Below, one piece after another: positions 7,601-15,645 of a DNA stretch of 40,850 bases. The DNA is from Chloroflexota bacterium (GTDB lineage: Bacteria > Chloroflexota > Dehalococcoidia > Dehalococcoidales > RBG-16-60-22). The first letter of the stretch is position 1. The number at the start of each line of letters is the position of its first letter. The DNA lies in the NCBI GenBank assembly GCA_018829775.1, contig JAHJTL010000013.1, positions 1 through 40,850 of the forward strand, written 5' to 3'. A model generated the notes under the pieces. That model ran no database searches and was not told the DNA's origin. It worked only from the letters and a program-made list of their open reading frames with translations. A program made the translations under genes and the position numbers.

Positions 7601-8967
7601 GTACAGTAGAGAAATTACAGGAGATTGTGGGCAGCGACTGGGTGGTCACGAACCGGGAGCAGATGGAGAGCTACCTTGCTGACGAAACGGCCGACGCTAC
7701 AAGGCCAAAACCGGCTGACAACGTGGTTCTGGTAAAGCCGGCGAGTGCCGAAGAGATATCTGCCATATTGAAAATGGCCAATGAGGAAAAGACCCCGGTC
7801 TTTATCAGGGGAGGTGGCACCGGGATATGCGGCGGTGCCGTGCCCATTGCCGATGGCATTCTTCTTTCTATGGAGAGACTGGACCGGATTGTGGAGGTGG
7901 ACAGGGACAACCTGATGGTTGTTGTCGATGCCGGCGTACCATATGGCAACATGCTGGAAGCGGTGGAAGAGGCCGGGCTGTTCTTCCCTCCTCACCCCGG
8001 TGCCGAGGGAGCGCATATTGGCGGGCTGGTCGCCTGTAACGCCGGAGGGGCAAGGGCCGTAAAATACGGCGTCATCCGCAACTTTGTCCGTGGGCTGGAA
8101 GTGGTGCTGCCGACCGGTGAAATAATCACCACCGGAGGCAAGCTGATGAAAAATAACCAGGGATTTGACCTGATGCACCTGCTCATCAACAGTAATGGCG
8201 CGCTGGGTGTGATAACCAAAGTCATCTTCCGTCTGTGTCCGAAGTTCAACAGCAGCGGCACCCTCGTCGTTTCCTACGACAGCCGCCATAAAGCCATCGA
8301 TACCGTTCCCCAGATATTGCAGAGCGGCATAATACCGCTGGCCATAGAGTACGTTGAGCGCGACGTCATCGAAAGTTCGGCCAGAGCGTTGAGTATGACC
8401 TGGCCGGCCACCAAAGGGCAGGCGTACCTGATTGTGATTCTGGCTGGCGATAGCGAGGACGAAGTTTACTCTCAGGGCGAACGGGTATCGGATATCTGTG
8501 AACGGAACGATGCGGTTGATATTTTGATTGCGGAAAGGCGGGAAGAACAGGCGAATATCCTCAAAATAAGAAGTGAAATCTATTTTTCATTAAAACCATC
8601 TGTCGCTGACGTTCTGGATATAACCGTACCACCGGCAAGCATCGGCGTGATGATGGACCGGGTGGACGAGATTGCCCGGCAGTACAATGTAAAAATCCCT
8701 GCCTATGGACACGCCGCCGATGGCAATCTCCATCCCCATCTTATGACGAAGCTGGTCGAAAAAGGCATACTGCGCGATGTGAAGCGAGCGATATACCGGG
8801 AAGCAATCAAGCTGGGCGGCGTTATCACCGGTGAACACGGGCTTGGGGTAATCAGGCTTGCCGACCTGGACCTCTGCCCTGATGGTAAGACCTGGGAGTT
8901 GATGCGCGGCATCAAGCGTGTTTTCGACCCCAATAATATTTTAAGCCCGGGCGTTGGGGTGCCCTAG
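7597..8967 (+). CDS. FAD-linked oxidase (GlcD/D-lactate dehydrogenase family)
   Basis: A 456-residue FAD-binding oxidase of the PCMH/VAO type. The N-terminal FAD domain has the P-x-S-x-E-E-I segment, the RGGGTGICGG pyrophosphate loop (about residues 70-79) and the HPGAEGAHIGGLVACNAGG block. The C-terminal cap shows YGHAADGNLHPH, the metal/substrate-binding histidines, and TGEHGLG. These are diagnostic of D-2-hydroxyacid dehydrogenases such as glycolate oxidase subunit GlcD and D-lactate dehydrogenase. Directly fused in expression to etfBA, it most likely passes substrate electrons to Etf. The ATG at 7597, overlapping the etfA stop and preceded by GAGG, is preferred to a GTG at 7588. Substrate (lactate, glycolate, other hydroxy acid) is unknown. 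Confidence 0.9.
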   Translation: MSTVEKLQEIVGSDWVVTNREQMESYLADETADATRPKPADNVVLVKPASAEEISAILKMANEEKTPVFIRGGGTGICGGAVPIADGILLSMERLDRIVEVDRDNLMVVVDAGVPYGNMLEAVEEAGLFFPPHPGAEGAHIGGLVACNAGGARAVKYGVIRNFVRGLEVVLPTGEIITTGGKLMKNNQGFDLMHLLINSNGALGVITKVIFRLCPKFNSSGTLVVSYDSRHKAIDTVPQILQSGIIPLAIEYVERDVIESSARALSMTWPATKGQAYLIVILAGDSEDEVYSQGERVSDICERNDAVDILIAERREEQANILKIRSEIYFSLKPSVADVLDITVPPASIGVMMDRVDEIARQYNVKIPAYGHAADGNLHPHLMTKLVEKGILRDVKRAIYREAIKLGGVITGEHGLGVIRLADLDLCPDGKTWELMRGIKRVFDPNNILSPGVGVP

Positions 8968-8971
8968 AATA

Positions 8972-9835
8972 TCACCAGGTCACCACCACGCCTCTTTCCT
9001 CAAGCTGCGGGATAAAATCGCTGACTGATTTATCATCCAGTGGGTTGTCCTCCAGATGAACCTCATCTTCCGCAGCCAGCCCTCCATTCCCAATGAGGGG
9101 TGAAATATCGCCTACGCGATTTTCCTGCAGCCAGAGTTCTTCCAAGTTCGACAGGTTAACCAGGGGCGAGATATCTGTTATCTCATTGCCCTGAAGGCGC
9201 AGCCACCTCATTTTCGTGAACGAAGCCAGTGTGGCGATGTCGCTTATCTCGTTGTTGCTCAGGTAGAGCTTGGTGAGATTGGTAAGGGGGGCCAGCAATG
9301 ATATATTTGTGATTTGATTATTGCTGAGGTAGAGCGAGTTTAGATTTATAAGAGAGGCGACGGGCGATATATCGCTTATCCGGTTGTTCCAGAGGTCGAG
9401 CCAGACAAGTTTGGTCATTGACGACAATGGTGCTATATCATGAATCTGGTTAATCCCGAGGTTCAGTTCAGTGAGCCCGGTGAGGGGGGTAAGCGGAGAG
9501 ATATCGGCTATCTGGTTATTCCCAATGTAAAGTTTCTTCAATTTGGGTAGTGAAGCCAGCGCTGAAATATCGCTGACCCGGTTATTCCAGAGGACAAGCT
9601 CCTGCAGGTTGGTACAGTGCTCCAACCCTGTGATATCGGCGATTTCCCTGCCGGAAGCGCTGAAAGCAACCATTTTCTTCAGGTCTGAAGCACGTATTGC
9701 GCCCTCAGGCTTGTGAATAGCCTCCCGCATCGCGGCTTCAAGATTCGGGTCGGGAAAAGTTATCTCAGCTGGGCCGCAGGCACCAAGGCCCAGTGTAAAT
9801 ATCAGAATGATGACCATTAAGTACTTAATGCGCAT
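8972..9835 (-). CDS. leucine-rich-repeat lipoprotein
   Basis: A 287-residue exported protein. The N-terminus has charged residues, a hydrophobic stretch and a lipobox ending in LGAC (Cys about residue 20), so it is a predicted lipoprotein. The rest is about nine 22-residue leucine-rich repeats of the internalin (SDS22) type, with the recurring pattern ISPLxxLTxLxxLxLxxNQI. Such repeats form a curved binding surface. No catalytic domain follows. The start at 9835 is chosen because a promoter at 9863-9892 and an AGGGAA site lie just upstream; a longer frame to 9913 would precede that promoter. It diverges from phosphofructokinase and probably has nothing to do with it. The ligand is unknown. 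Confidence 0.85.
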   Translation of the reverse strand: MRIKYLMVIILIFTLGLGACGPAEITFPDPNLEAAMREAIHKPEGAIRASDLKKMVAFSASGREIADITGLEHCTNLQELVLWNNRVSDISALASLPKLKKLYIGNNQIADISPLTPLTGLTELNLGINQIHDIAPLSSMTKLVWLDLWNNRISDISPVASLINLNSLYLSNNQITNISLLAPLTNLTKLYLSNNEISDIATLASFTKMRWLRLQGNEITDISPLVNLSNLEELWLQENRVGDISPLIGNGGLAAEDEVHLEDNPLDDKSVSDFIPQLEERGVVVTW

Positions 9836-9862
9836 TACTATTTCCCTGTTACCTGAGTAACG

Positions 9863-9892
9863 ATTATATACATGTGCTCCTGCGTTTAGCAA
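9863..9892 (-). promoter_or_regulatory. promoter of the leucine-rich-repeat lipoprotein
   Basis: Read on the minus strand, TTGCTA, an 18-base spacer and a perfect TATAAT (9863-9868) are found about 28 bases before the chosen ATG. It supports the shorter start of that gene. Confidence 0.5.
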
Positions 9893-9909
9893 ACGGTTAA
9901 TACGGATGA

Positions 9910-9922
9910 ACACGATACGTGT
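9910..9922. promoter_or_regulatory. 13-bp palindrome, possible operator upstream of phosphofructokinase
   Basis: ACACG-ATA-CGTGT is a perfect inverted repeat with a three-base centre, in the divergent lipoprotein/pfkA region. A TATAAT at 9927-9932 follows it directly but has no convincing -35. Confidence 0.25.
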
Positions 9923-9939
9923 CGTTTATAATCAACCCG

Positions 9940-9968
9940 TTGCAAAACATCGGCCTTTTACCTAAACT
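9940..9968 (+). promoter_or_regulatory. candidate promoter of pfkA
   Basis: TTGCAA (9940-9945), a 17-base spacer and TAAACT (9963-9968) lie 43 bases before the phosphofructokinase ATG. Confidence 0.4.
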
Positions 9969-10011
9969 TAAAGAGCATACTTCAGTTTGTATCAGTTGCC
10001 AAGGAGGAAAA

Positions 10012-10983
10012 ATGAAGCGGATTGGTGTTTTAACCAGCGGCGGCGATGCTCCGGGCATGAACGCTGCCATCCGTGCCGTGGTACGTACCGGTCTCAGTAA
10101 AGGCTGGAAGGTTATGGGTATTCAGCACGGCTATACCGGTCTCTGCGACAACAACGTGGTCGCAATGGGTGCCCGTGATGTGGGCGGTATAATCCAGCAG
10201 GGCGGCACCACGCTTGGCAGTTCCCGCTGTCCTGAATTCCTGACCGAGGAAGGCCGGCGAAAAGCACTGCGTACCCTTGAGGAACATGCTATCGAAGCAC
10301 TCGTCATTATCGGCGGCAATGGCTCACAGAGCGGTGCCCATGCGCTGTCCCGGATGGGCTTCCCGGTGGTCGGCGTGGCCTCAACGATAGACAACGACCT
10401 GTATGGTTCCGAAATCACCATAGGAGTTGACACCGCCCTTGATGTGGCGCTGCAGGCGATAGACCAGCTCAAGGTGACTGCCTCTTCGCACCATCGCGCC
10501 TTCATCGTCGAGGTGATGGGCCGTGACTGCGGTTACCTGGCTTTAATGACGGGCATCACCGGCGGCGCGGAATACATTGTCATCCCCGAGTTTGAAACGG
10601 ACGCTGAAGACGTGGTCAATGCCATCCGCATGGCCTATGAGCGAGGCAAGGCCCATGCCCTTATTGTCGTTGCCGAAGGTGCAAAATACAACGCCCACGG
10701 CCTGAATCACTACTTCTCGGAGCACCATGCAGAAGTGGGATTCGACCTGAGAATAACAACGCTGGGATACGTACAGCGCGGCGGCAGCCCTGGCGCTTTC
10801 GACCGCCTGCTGGCAACCCGGTTAGGTGCCGCCGCCACCCAGTACATTAAACAGGGCAAGTTTGGCGTGCTGGCCGGTTTGAATAAGGGACAGATAACAC
10901 CAACCCCGCTGGCGGAGGTCGTAGCCAATAAAAAGCCTCTGGACCTGGACCTTCTGCGATTGTCTGAGGCGCTGAATATATAG
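10012..10983 (+). CDS. pfkA: 6-phosphofructokinase
   Basis: A 323-residue PfkA-type phosphofructokinase that makes fructose 1,6-bisphosphate in glycolysis. It has the N-terminal LTSGGDAPGMNAAIRA loop, TIDNDLYG with catalytic Asp127, the MGRDCG motif of the fructose-6-phosphate site, and LGYVQRGGSP near the C-terminus. In E. coli PfkA the nucleotide loop is GGDGS with Mg-binding Asp103; here it is GGNGS (101-105), so Asp103 is Asn. Gly104 is retained, which argues for ATP rather than pyrophosphate as donor by the usual rule. The start at 10012 has a perfect AAGGAGG; the longer frame to 9919 has no site and begins before the candidate promoter. The phosphoryl donor should be treated as unproven. 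Confidence 0.9.
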   Translation: MKRIGVLTSGGDAPGMNAAIRAVVRTGLSKGWKVMGIQHGYTGLCDNNVVAMGARDVGGIIQQGGTTLGSSRCPEFLTEEGRRKALRTLEEHAIEALVIIGGNGSQSGAHALSRMGFPVVGVASTIDNDLYGSEITIGVDTALDVALQAIDQLKVTASSHHRAFIVEVMGRDCGYLALMTGITGGAEYIVIPEFETDAEDVVNAIRMAYERGKAHALIVVAEGAKYNAHGLNHYFSEHHAEVGFDLRITTLGYVQRGGSPGAFDRLLATRLGAAATQYIKQGKFGVLAGLNKGQITPTPLAEVVANKKPLDLDLLRLSEALNI

Positions 10984-11020
10984 TTACCTATTTATGGTTG
11001 AAACTCAGAAGGTCGGTAAA

Positions 11021-11638
11021 ATGAAAGATGCGATAAGAGATATATTAGACTTCACCGGTTCACTGTTCGACGTTGTTGGGATAACGGAGCAGCAGGGCTA
11101 CGGTACATTGATAGTGGTTGGTCTTGAATCGACACCGAAACGTAACCCTGATGAGTTCGGACGGGAAAACGGTGAAATCAAGTTATTTGGCTTTGAGAAG
11201 CACCTATCCCCGTTACTGGAATCGGTGCTCAGTTTCATCAGAGATAAAGGCTATAGGCCCGAACTGGTCGGCAGATGCGGCTATCCCCGACCAGGGCAGT
11301 TGAACCTTAAAGAGCTTGCCGTGCAGGCGGGGATGGGAAAACGGGGCAAACACTCGGTGGTTCTGCATGATAAATACGGGGCGCGCCTTCGTTTTGCTGC
11401 GATTAAGATAGGGGCCTCGTTTCAACTACAAGATGAGCCTGCTCTGAAAGAGGTGGAGAGCCCGGTCTGCCATAACTGTTCTCTGTGCCTCAAGGTGTGC
11501 CCGGTCTATATACTTGAGCCGTATAGAATGGCCGATGTCTCCAGGTGTCTTTCCCGCGTCGCTTTAATGAAAGAACAACAGGGACGGATCATTCCCTGTG
11601 ACGAATGCCTCAAAGTCTGCCCCGCAGGGTCAAGTTGA
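11021..11638 (+). CDS. small QueG-like iron-sulfur protein
   Basis: A 205-residue protein with two ferredoxin-like cysteine clusters at its C-terminus: CxxCxxCxxxCP (CHNCSLCLKVCP) and a shorter CDECLKVCP ending almost at the stop. Before them is LKELAVQAGMGKRGKHSVVL, resembling the conserved segment of epoxyqueuosine reductase QueG and reductive-dehalogenase relatives, where it contacts cobalamin. It is much shorter than QueG (about 350-380 residues) and has no HEAT-like C-terminus. The second cluster seems to have only three cysteines. The ATG at 11021, with AGAAGGT eight bases upstream, is preferred to the one at 10994. It may share a transcript with pfkA. An electron-transfer or corrinoid-reducing role is possible but unproven. 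Confidence 0.7.
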   Translation: MKDAIRDILDFTGSLFDVVGITEQQGYGTLIVVGLESTPKRNPDEFGRENGEIKLFGFEKHLSPLLESVLSFIRDKGYRPELVGRCGYPRPGQLNLKELAVQAGMGKRGKHSVVLHDKYGARLRFAAIKIGASFQLQDEPALKEVESPVCHNCSLCLKVCPVYILEPYRMADVSRCLSRVALMKEQQGRIIPCDECLKVCPAGSS

Positions 11639-11775
11639 CACCTTCTTCAGGCAAGTTCGCCGAGCGTATGGCAGTGTAATTCAAGTATTCACCCGATGAC
11701 CTTATATACCCAGACCTGAGGTAGTGATTCATCACCATATTGTGGGGAATAAACGGGCAGACGGAAGGATAAGGG

Positions 11776-11797
11776 GTAGAAATCACAGTATTTCTAC
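11776..11797. repeat. hairpin between convergent genes
   Basis: GTAGAAAT, six bases, ATTTCTAC forms a perfect 8-bp stem that overlaps the stop of the minus-strand lipoprotein. Neither strand has a clean U-tract after it, so it is at best a weak terminator or a 3' end stabiliser. The rest of the 11639-11793 gap shows nothing recognisable. Confidence 0.35.
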
Positions 11798-12735
11798 ATA
11801 TTACGGGATAAATAATCGACGACGCTCGCTTCTATACCCTGTACCTGCTCCAGAGAATTGAAGTCCGTTCCCTGCTCCGGCATGGATAAAAATATCCGGA
11901 TTGTCTCAGGAAGGTCAAAGTCGTTGGCCTTCAAAACTTCGTGCATCAACGGCATGTGCCGGTAGTAGGTCATCTGGAAAGCGATGAAAGCGTTATTCAG
12001 CTGGTCCGGTTTGCCACCCCATATGTCATGAAGCTCGCTGCCCATTGCTTCAAGTAACTGGGCTTTCATGATTAGCGTATCCAGCTCGGAAAGCTTTCCC
12101 CCATGATACTGCGCATAGAGGGCGGTGAGCTTGTCGTAATATTCCCGGTAGACTTCACTTTCTCTGAGTTTGTTACTCAATTTTTGTTTCAGGGTCCGGT
12201 AAACCGGTGAACCCTGTCCGTACTTATCCCTGGCGAAAAGCATGGCGGCGGTGTAGCTGATTATCTCTGCGGAAGGCTCTTCCAGTCCGTAGGGAAGGTC
12301 TATCTGCTCCTGCCAGTCTTCATGAAAAACGATATGGATGAAGCGGTGAAGGGGTGCCTGCATCAAAGACGCGGTCACGGGTGTACCCTTTCCGGCTATA
12401 GAAGGAATGGAATAAAAATAGGCATCATACTTCTGATAATCAAGAGATACGCTGTCCCGCGTGCCAAGGGCCGATATCAACGCGGGGTCATCGAGCGAGT
12501 ACGGCAGTTGCATGCTGGATGTGTAAAACAGGTAGTCATACGCTCCTATTTCCGGGCTGTATGTTCTGAAATTCTCGGTCTCAAGAAAGCCAAGTTCTTT
12601 CTCGAAAGCCTTTATCTCTTCTATCAGTTCTAATCTCTGCTCTTCGGTGACGGGCGCACCTGGTTGGCAAGAAGAGAAAGCGGCGGCAGATACAATGGTC
12701 AAGATTATAAGTAAGGGTAGTATTTTTATCATCAA
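11794..12735 (-). CDS. lipoprotein with degenerate HExxH-like motif
   Basis: A 313-residue predicted lipoprotein: hydrophobic leader and lipobox ending SSC at about residue 23. The mature part is mainly helical by composition. It holds HIVFHEDWQEQ (about 134-144), followed 9-15 residues later by EEPSAEIISYTAAML. This layout resembles a gluzincin metallopeptidase (HExxH...E), but the second histidine is Gln, so zinc proteolysis is doubtful. I do not recognise a named family. Its start overlaps the epimerase stop (ATGA), so it is the last gene of the methylmalonyl-CoA mutase operon. That placement is unexpected for an exported protein and may be only a transcriptional association. Confidence 0.7.
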   Translation of the reverse strand: MMIKILPLLIILTIVSAAAFSSCQPGAPVTEEQRLELIEEIKAFEKELGFLETENFRTYSPEIGAYDYLFYTSSMQLPYSLDDPALISALGTRDSVSLDYQKYDAYFYSIPSIAGKGTPVTASLMQAPLHRFIHIVFHEDWQEQIDLPYGLEEPSAEIISYTAAMLFARDKYGQGSPVYRTLKQKLSNKLRESEVYREYYDKLTALYAQYHGGKLSELDTLIMKAQLLEAMGSELHDIWGGKPDQLNNAFIAFQMTYYRHMPLMHEVLKANDFDLPETIRIFLSMPEQGTDFNSLEQVQGIEASVVDYLSRNM

Positions 12736-13130
12736 CTCTGGACCAGCTCCAGAAGCACCCTGCCGGTACCCTTGGGATGCAGAAAAGCGATATGTGTACC
12801 TCCAACGCCCCTCCGGGGTGCCTCGTCTATCAGAGGTATGCCACTTTTTGATATTTCACTCAGGGCACCCTCAATATCAGACACCTCTAAAGCCAGATGG
12901 TGCATACCTTCGCCGAATTTTTCAATGTATTTGGCAATCGGGCCTTCGGGGTCCGTCGACTCAAGCAGCTCGATCTTGCTTTCGCCCACCGGCAGAATGG
13001 CCGTCTTAGTCCGCTGCTCTTCAACAACTTCAATTTCCTTGAGGCCTAGGCCCAACACCTCGGTATAGAGCTTCAGAGCCTGGTCGATGTTATTAACGGC
13101 AATGCCAATATGGTTAATCCTGGTTATCAT
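12732..13130 (-). CDS. mce: methylmalonyl-CoA epimerase
   Basis: A 132-residue vicinal-oxygen-chelate protein that interconverts the (R) and (S) forms of methylmalonyl-CoA. The metal-binding residues expected of the family are visible: His7 (INHIGIAV), the Glu54 region (KIELLE), His77/His78 (GMHHLALEV) and Glu128 (LLELV). The segment PRRGVGGTHIAFLHPK is highly typical of Mce. Its start overlaps the end of the B12-binding mutase subunit by 17 bases. Directly following both mutase subunits, it makes the operon a complete methylmalonyl-CoA to succinyl-CoA module. Confidence 0.95.
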   Translation of the reverse strand: MITRINHIGIAVNNIDQALKLYTEVLGLGLKEIEVVEEQRTKTAILPVGESKIELLESTDPEGPIAKYIEKFGEGMHHLALEVSDIEGALSEISKSGIPLIDEAPRRGVGGTHIAFLHPKGTGRVLLELVQS

Positions 13131-13533
13131 CGTTTCCCTTCTTCAGTTCGGCCTTGATAAAGCTGGCAATTTGATTAATCGTCGTTCCCGGGCCAAAGGT
13201 TCCCGTGATACCGATTTCCTTCAACGCCGGTATATCTTTCTTCGGGATGATACCACCGCCGATGAATATAACGTCCTTGTTGCTTTTCTTTCTGAAGCTG
13301 TCAATCGTCTTTGAGAAGAGTGGCAGGTGACCGCCGGAAAGGCAGCCCAGCCCGATAACGTCAACGTCTTCCTGTATTGCAGCCTCAGCAATCTGCTCCG
13401 GAGTTAAACGCAACCCCAGATAGATGACCTCCATTCCCGCGTCCCGCAATCCCTGAGCCACGGCGATGGCGCCGCGGTCATGTCCGTCAAGGCCCGGTTT
13501 GGCTATCAGCACCCGTATTTTTTTATCTACCAT
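13114..13533 (-). CDS. mcmA2: methylmalonyl-CoA mutase, B12-binding (small) subunit
   Basis: A 139-residue cobalamin-binding domain made as a separate subunit, as in archaea and Chloroflexi. It has DGHDRGA (16-22), with His18 as the lower axial ligand to cobalt, then SGGHLPL and the GGG...P segments that hold the nucleotide tail. With the large subunit it forms adenosylcobalamin-dependent acyl-CoA mutase. The ATG at 13533 has GGAG six bases upstream and is chosen over a GTG four codons earlier. It lies 30 bases after the large subunit and overlaps the epimerase. No MeaB-type GTPase chaperone gene is in the window. Confidence 0.93.
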   Translation of the reverse strand: MVDKKIRVLIAKPGLDGHDRGAIAVAQGLRDAGMEVIYLGLRLTPEQIAEAAIQEDVDVIGLGCLSGGHLPLFSKTIDSFRKKSNKDVIFIGGGIIPKKDIPALKEIGITGTFGPGTTINQIASFIKAELKKGNDDNQD

Positions 13534-13563
13534 AGTACACTCCACTAATACTAAAAACGCACC

Positions 13564-15165
13564 TTACAGCACGCTAGGTTCCTTATACTCGCCGAACACG
13601 TCTCTTAAAGCGTCAGAAATCTCTCCAACCGTGGCATAGGCCTTTACCGCCTCAATGAGAACCGGCATGACATTTTCCTGGCTCCCGGCTACCTGGCGTA
13701 CCCGGTCCAGAATCTGGCTTATCTTGTCGTTATCTCGCCTGCTTCTCAACCTCTTCAGTCGCTCGATCTGCTTCTGGGCAACACCCTCATCAATCTCCAG
13801 CAGTTCCAGACCCGGTGGCTCATCTGAGGTGTATTTGTTGACGCCAACCATAACCTGTTCGCCGGAATCCACCGCCTTCTGATGGTTGTATGCTGACCGC
13901 CTTATCTCCCTCTGCATATATCCCCTTTTGATCGCTTCCAGCGCCCCACCCATCCCGTCAATGGTGGCGATATACTTCTGTATACCTTCCTCTATCCGCT
14001 TGGTCAGCCATTCCACGTAGTATGAACCGCCCATCGGGTCGACCGTATCGGCGACACCGCTCTCGTAGGCGATTATCTGTTGCGTTCGCAGGGCCAGCTG
14101 TACCGCTTCCTCGCTGGGCAGGGCCATGGCTTCGTCATACGAGTTGGTATGCAGGGATTGACAGCTGCCCAGGACCGCCGCCAGCGCCTGTAGGGCCACC
14201 CTTACCACATTGTTGAGCGGTTGCTGCTCGGCCAGGGTGCAACCGCCGGTTTGAACGTGGAATTTGAGCATCATTGACCGCTCATTTTGAGCATTGAATC
14301 GCTCCTTCATAATCCTTGCCCAGATACGGCGCAGTGCCCGGAATTTAGCCACTTCTTCAAAGAGATTGGTAAAAGCCGCGAAGAAAAAGGAAAAGCGCGG
14401 GGCAAAAGAATCAACATCCATTCCCCGGTCAACCATGGCCTGTACATAAGCGATTCCATTGGATAAAGTAAAGGCGGCCTCCTGAACGGCGGTCGCCCCG
14501 GCCTCGCGCATATGATAGCCGCTAATGCTAATCGAGTTCCATTTCGGCATATTCTGAGCGCAGTAGCCGCAGATATCCGTTGTCAGCCGCATCGAAGGTT
14601 CGGGAGCAAATATATAGGTGTTCCTGGCCACATATTCTTTCAGCAGGTCATTCTGAACGGTCCCCATAAGCTGGTTTTGTGCCACGCCCTGTTTCTCCGC
14701 AGCAGCGATGTACATCGCCAGTATAATGGGAGCCGTCGCATTGATGGTCATCGAGGTGCTCACCTCGCCAAGCGGGATACCATCCCAGAGGTCTTCCATA
14801 TCCTGCAATGAATCAATGGCCACGCCGACCCGGCCCACTTCGGGGAGCGCCAGGGGATGGTCTGAATCATAGCCCATTTGGGTCGGCAAGTGAAAAGCGA
14901 CGCTGAATCCGGTTTGCCCTTGCTTATAGAGGTATTTGTAACGTTTGTTTGTTTCCTCCACGGTGGCAAAACCCGCATACTGCCGCATGGTCCATAGTCT
15001 GGTGCGATAACCGGCTGGCATTATGTTCCGGGTAAAGGGATATTCTCCCGGCGGACTGGCATCGATTTCATTTTCCGGTATTTCATCTGCGGTATATACC
15101 CTGTCAACCACGATTCCATCAACTGTGGTCTTGAATTCTTTTTTCCTTTCCTTCAATTCTGCCAT
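13564..15165 (-). CDS. mcmA1: methylmalonyl-CoA mutase-type acyl-CoA mutase, large subunit
   Basis: The 533-residue catalytic TIM-barrel subunit rearranges methylmalonyl-CoA to succinyl-CoA by a radical mechanism. Conserved parts include [11 protein letters not shown] (56-66), [54 protein letters not shown], and [17 protein letters not shown]. The substrate-contact segment, usually TRG(I/V)(H/Y)PTMYR, reads [10 protein letters not shown] here (45-54), with Met49 at the place that aligns with Tyr89 of Propionibacterium mutase. That residue sets specificity among methylmalonyl-, isobutyryl- and 2-hydroxyisobutyryl-CoA mutases. The adjacent epimerase favours methylmalonyl-CoA. The ATG at 15165 lies downstream of a promoter at 15208-15236; a TTG at 15204 is rejected. 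Confidence 0.92.
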   Translation of the reverse strand: MAELKERKKEFKTTVDGIVVDRVYTADEIPENEIDASPPGEYPFTRNIMPAGYRTRLWTMRQYAGFATVEETNKRYKYLYKQGQTGFSVAFHLPTQMGYDSDHPLALPEVGRVGVAIDSLQDMEDLWDGIPLGEVSTSMTINATAPIILAMYIAAAEKQGVAQNQLMGTVQNDLLKEYVARNTYIFAPEPSMRLTTDICGYCAQNMPKWNSISISGYHMREAGATAVQEAAFTLSNGIAYVQAMVDRGMDVDSFAPRFSFFFAAFTNLFEEVAKFRALRRIWARIMKERFNAQNERSMMLKFHVQTGGCTLAEQQPLNNVVRVALQALAAVLGSCQSLHTNSYDEAMALPSEEAVQLALRTQQIIAYESGVADTVDPMGGSYYVEWLTKRIEEGIQKYIATIDGMGGALEAIKRGYMQREIRRSAYNHQKAVDSGEQVMVGVNKYTSDEPPGLELLEIDEGVAQKQIERLKRLRSRRDNDKISQILDRVRQVAGSQENVMPVLIEAVKAYATVGEISDALRDVFGEYKEPSVL

Positions 15166-15207
15166 GACGCCTATCACTTCCTTCCCGCCAGGATTTTTCC
15201 GCAACTA

Positions 15208-15236
15208 ATAATAACGCTGCAAGATGATATTTGCAA
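15208..15236 (-). promoter_or_regulatory. promoter of the methylmalonyl-CoA mutase operon
   Basis: On the minus strand TTGCAA (15231-15236), 17 bases and TATTAT (15208-15213) lie about 42 bases before the ATG. No B12-riboswitch consensus was recognised in the leader or further upstream. Confidence 0.45.
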
Positions 15237-15265
15237 TGATAAAATTAGGGCCACCATCGGGCAAC

Positions 15266-15284
15266 GGCATTAAAATAATGCCGC
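15266..15284. repeat. 19-bp near-perfect palindrome between divergent operons
   Basis: CGGCATTA-AAA-TAATGCCG is a perfect 8-bp inverted repeat, 30 bases upstream of the -35 of the mutase promoter. It could be an operator for either operon. The rest of 15285-15460 shows no gene; a TATAAT at 15413-15418 lacks a good -35. Confidence 0.35.
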
Positions 15285-15462
15285 ATACTGGATAATTCTT
15301 GTAAAATTTCACCGATGATACTATTACATACGGCATGGTACAGAAGTGGGAGTATCTGGGAGTTATTTGGAGTATATAGACGTATTATCTTCGTTACTCT
15401 GGTAAGGGGTAATATAATGGTTTATTGTTCCATTTAAACTGCCTTGTTCGGGTTTTTTCCTT

Positions 15463-15491
15463 TTGACTTATCATTTTCTGTTTGCTAAAGT
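15463..15491 (+). promoter_or_regulatory. candidate promoter of the ABC transporter operon
   Basis: TTGACT (15463-15468), a 17-base spacer and TAAAGT (15486-15491). Transcription from here would give a leader of about 165 bases before the transporter ATPase. Confidence 0.45.
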
Positions 15492-15507
15492 ACACTAGTT
15501 TTCCGGG

Positions 15508-15645
15508 CTTACAAGCATAATATGAAGTTTAACGATACTTGTAAGGAGGTTATGTAAAGTTTCAGCCAATCGGCTGTTACTTTAACTTCATTATATCCGG
15601 CGGATTTTTCCCCCAGCCAATCCCTCCGCTTCTGATTCCCTGATA
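15508..15645 (+). promoter_or_regulatory. structured 5' leader of the glycine betaine-type transporter operon
   Basis: The leader holds several nested inverted repeats. CTTACAAG (15508-15515) pairs with CTTGTAAG (15538-15545), directly before an AGGAGG. TAAAGT-TT-CAGCC (15555-15567) pairs with GGCTG-TT-ACTTTA (15572-15584) around an AATC loop. ATGAAGTT (15522-15529) can alternatively pair with AACTTCAT (15584-15591), which would disrupt both. The strong AAGGAGG (15543-15549) is followed after two bases by ATG and at once TAA (15552-15557), a start-stop pair, while the real ATPase start at 15665 has no visible ribosome-binding site. CCCTCC near 15623 could mask the AGGAGG. It matches no riboswitch I can name. 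Confidence 0.4.

Noticed and set aside
7615-8289. 224-residue minus-strand open frame opposite the FAD oxidase
   Set aside because: Antisense shadow of a strongly conserved gene.
9000-9700. DNA repeat array
   Set aside because: The periodicity is the protein-level leucine-rich repeat; the DNA units are diverged and in frame.
15413-15418. TATAAT as a second transporter promoter
   Set aside because: The -35 at the right distance is TTCGTT, too weak to support it.
15166-15460. Possible cobalamin riboswitch before the B12-dependent mutase
   Set aside because: No B12-box consensus or long structured leader could be found on the minus strand; the promoter lies only about 42 bases from the start.
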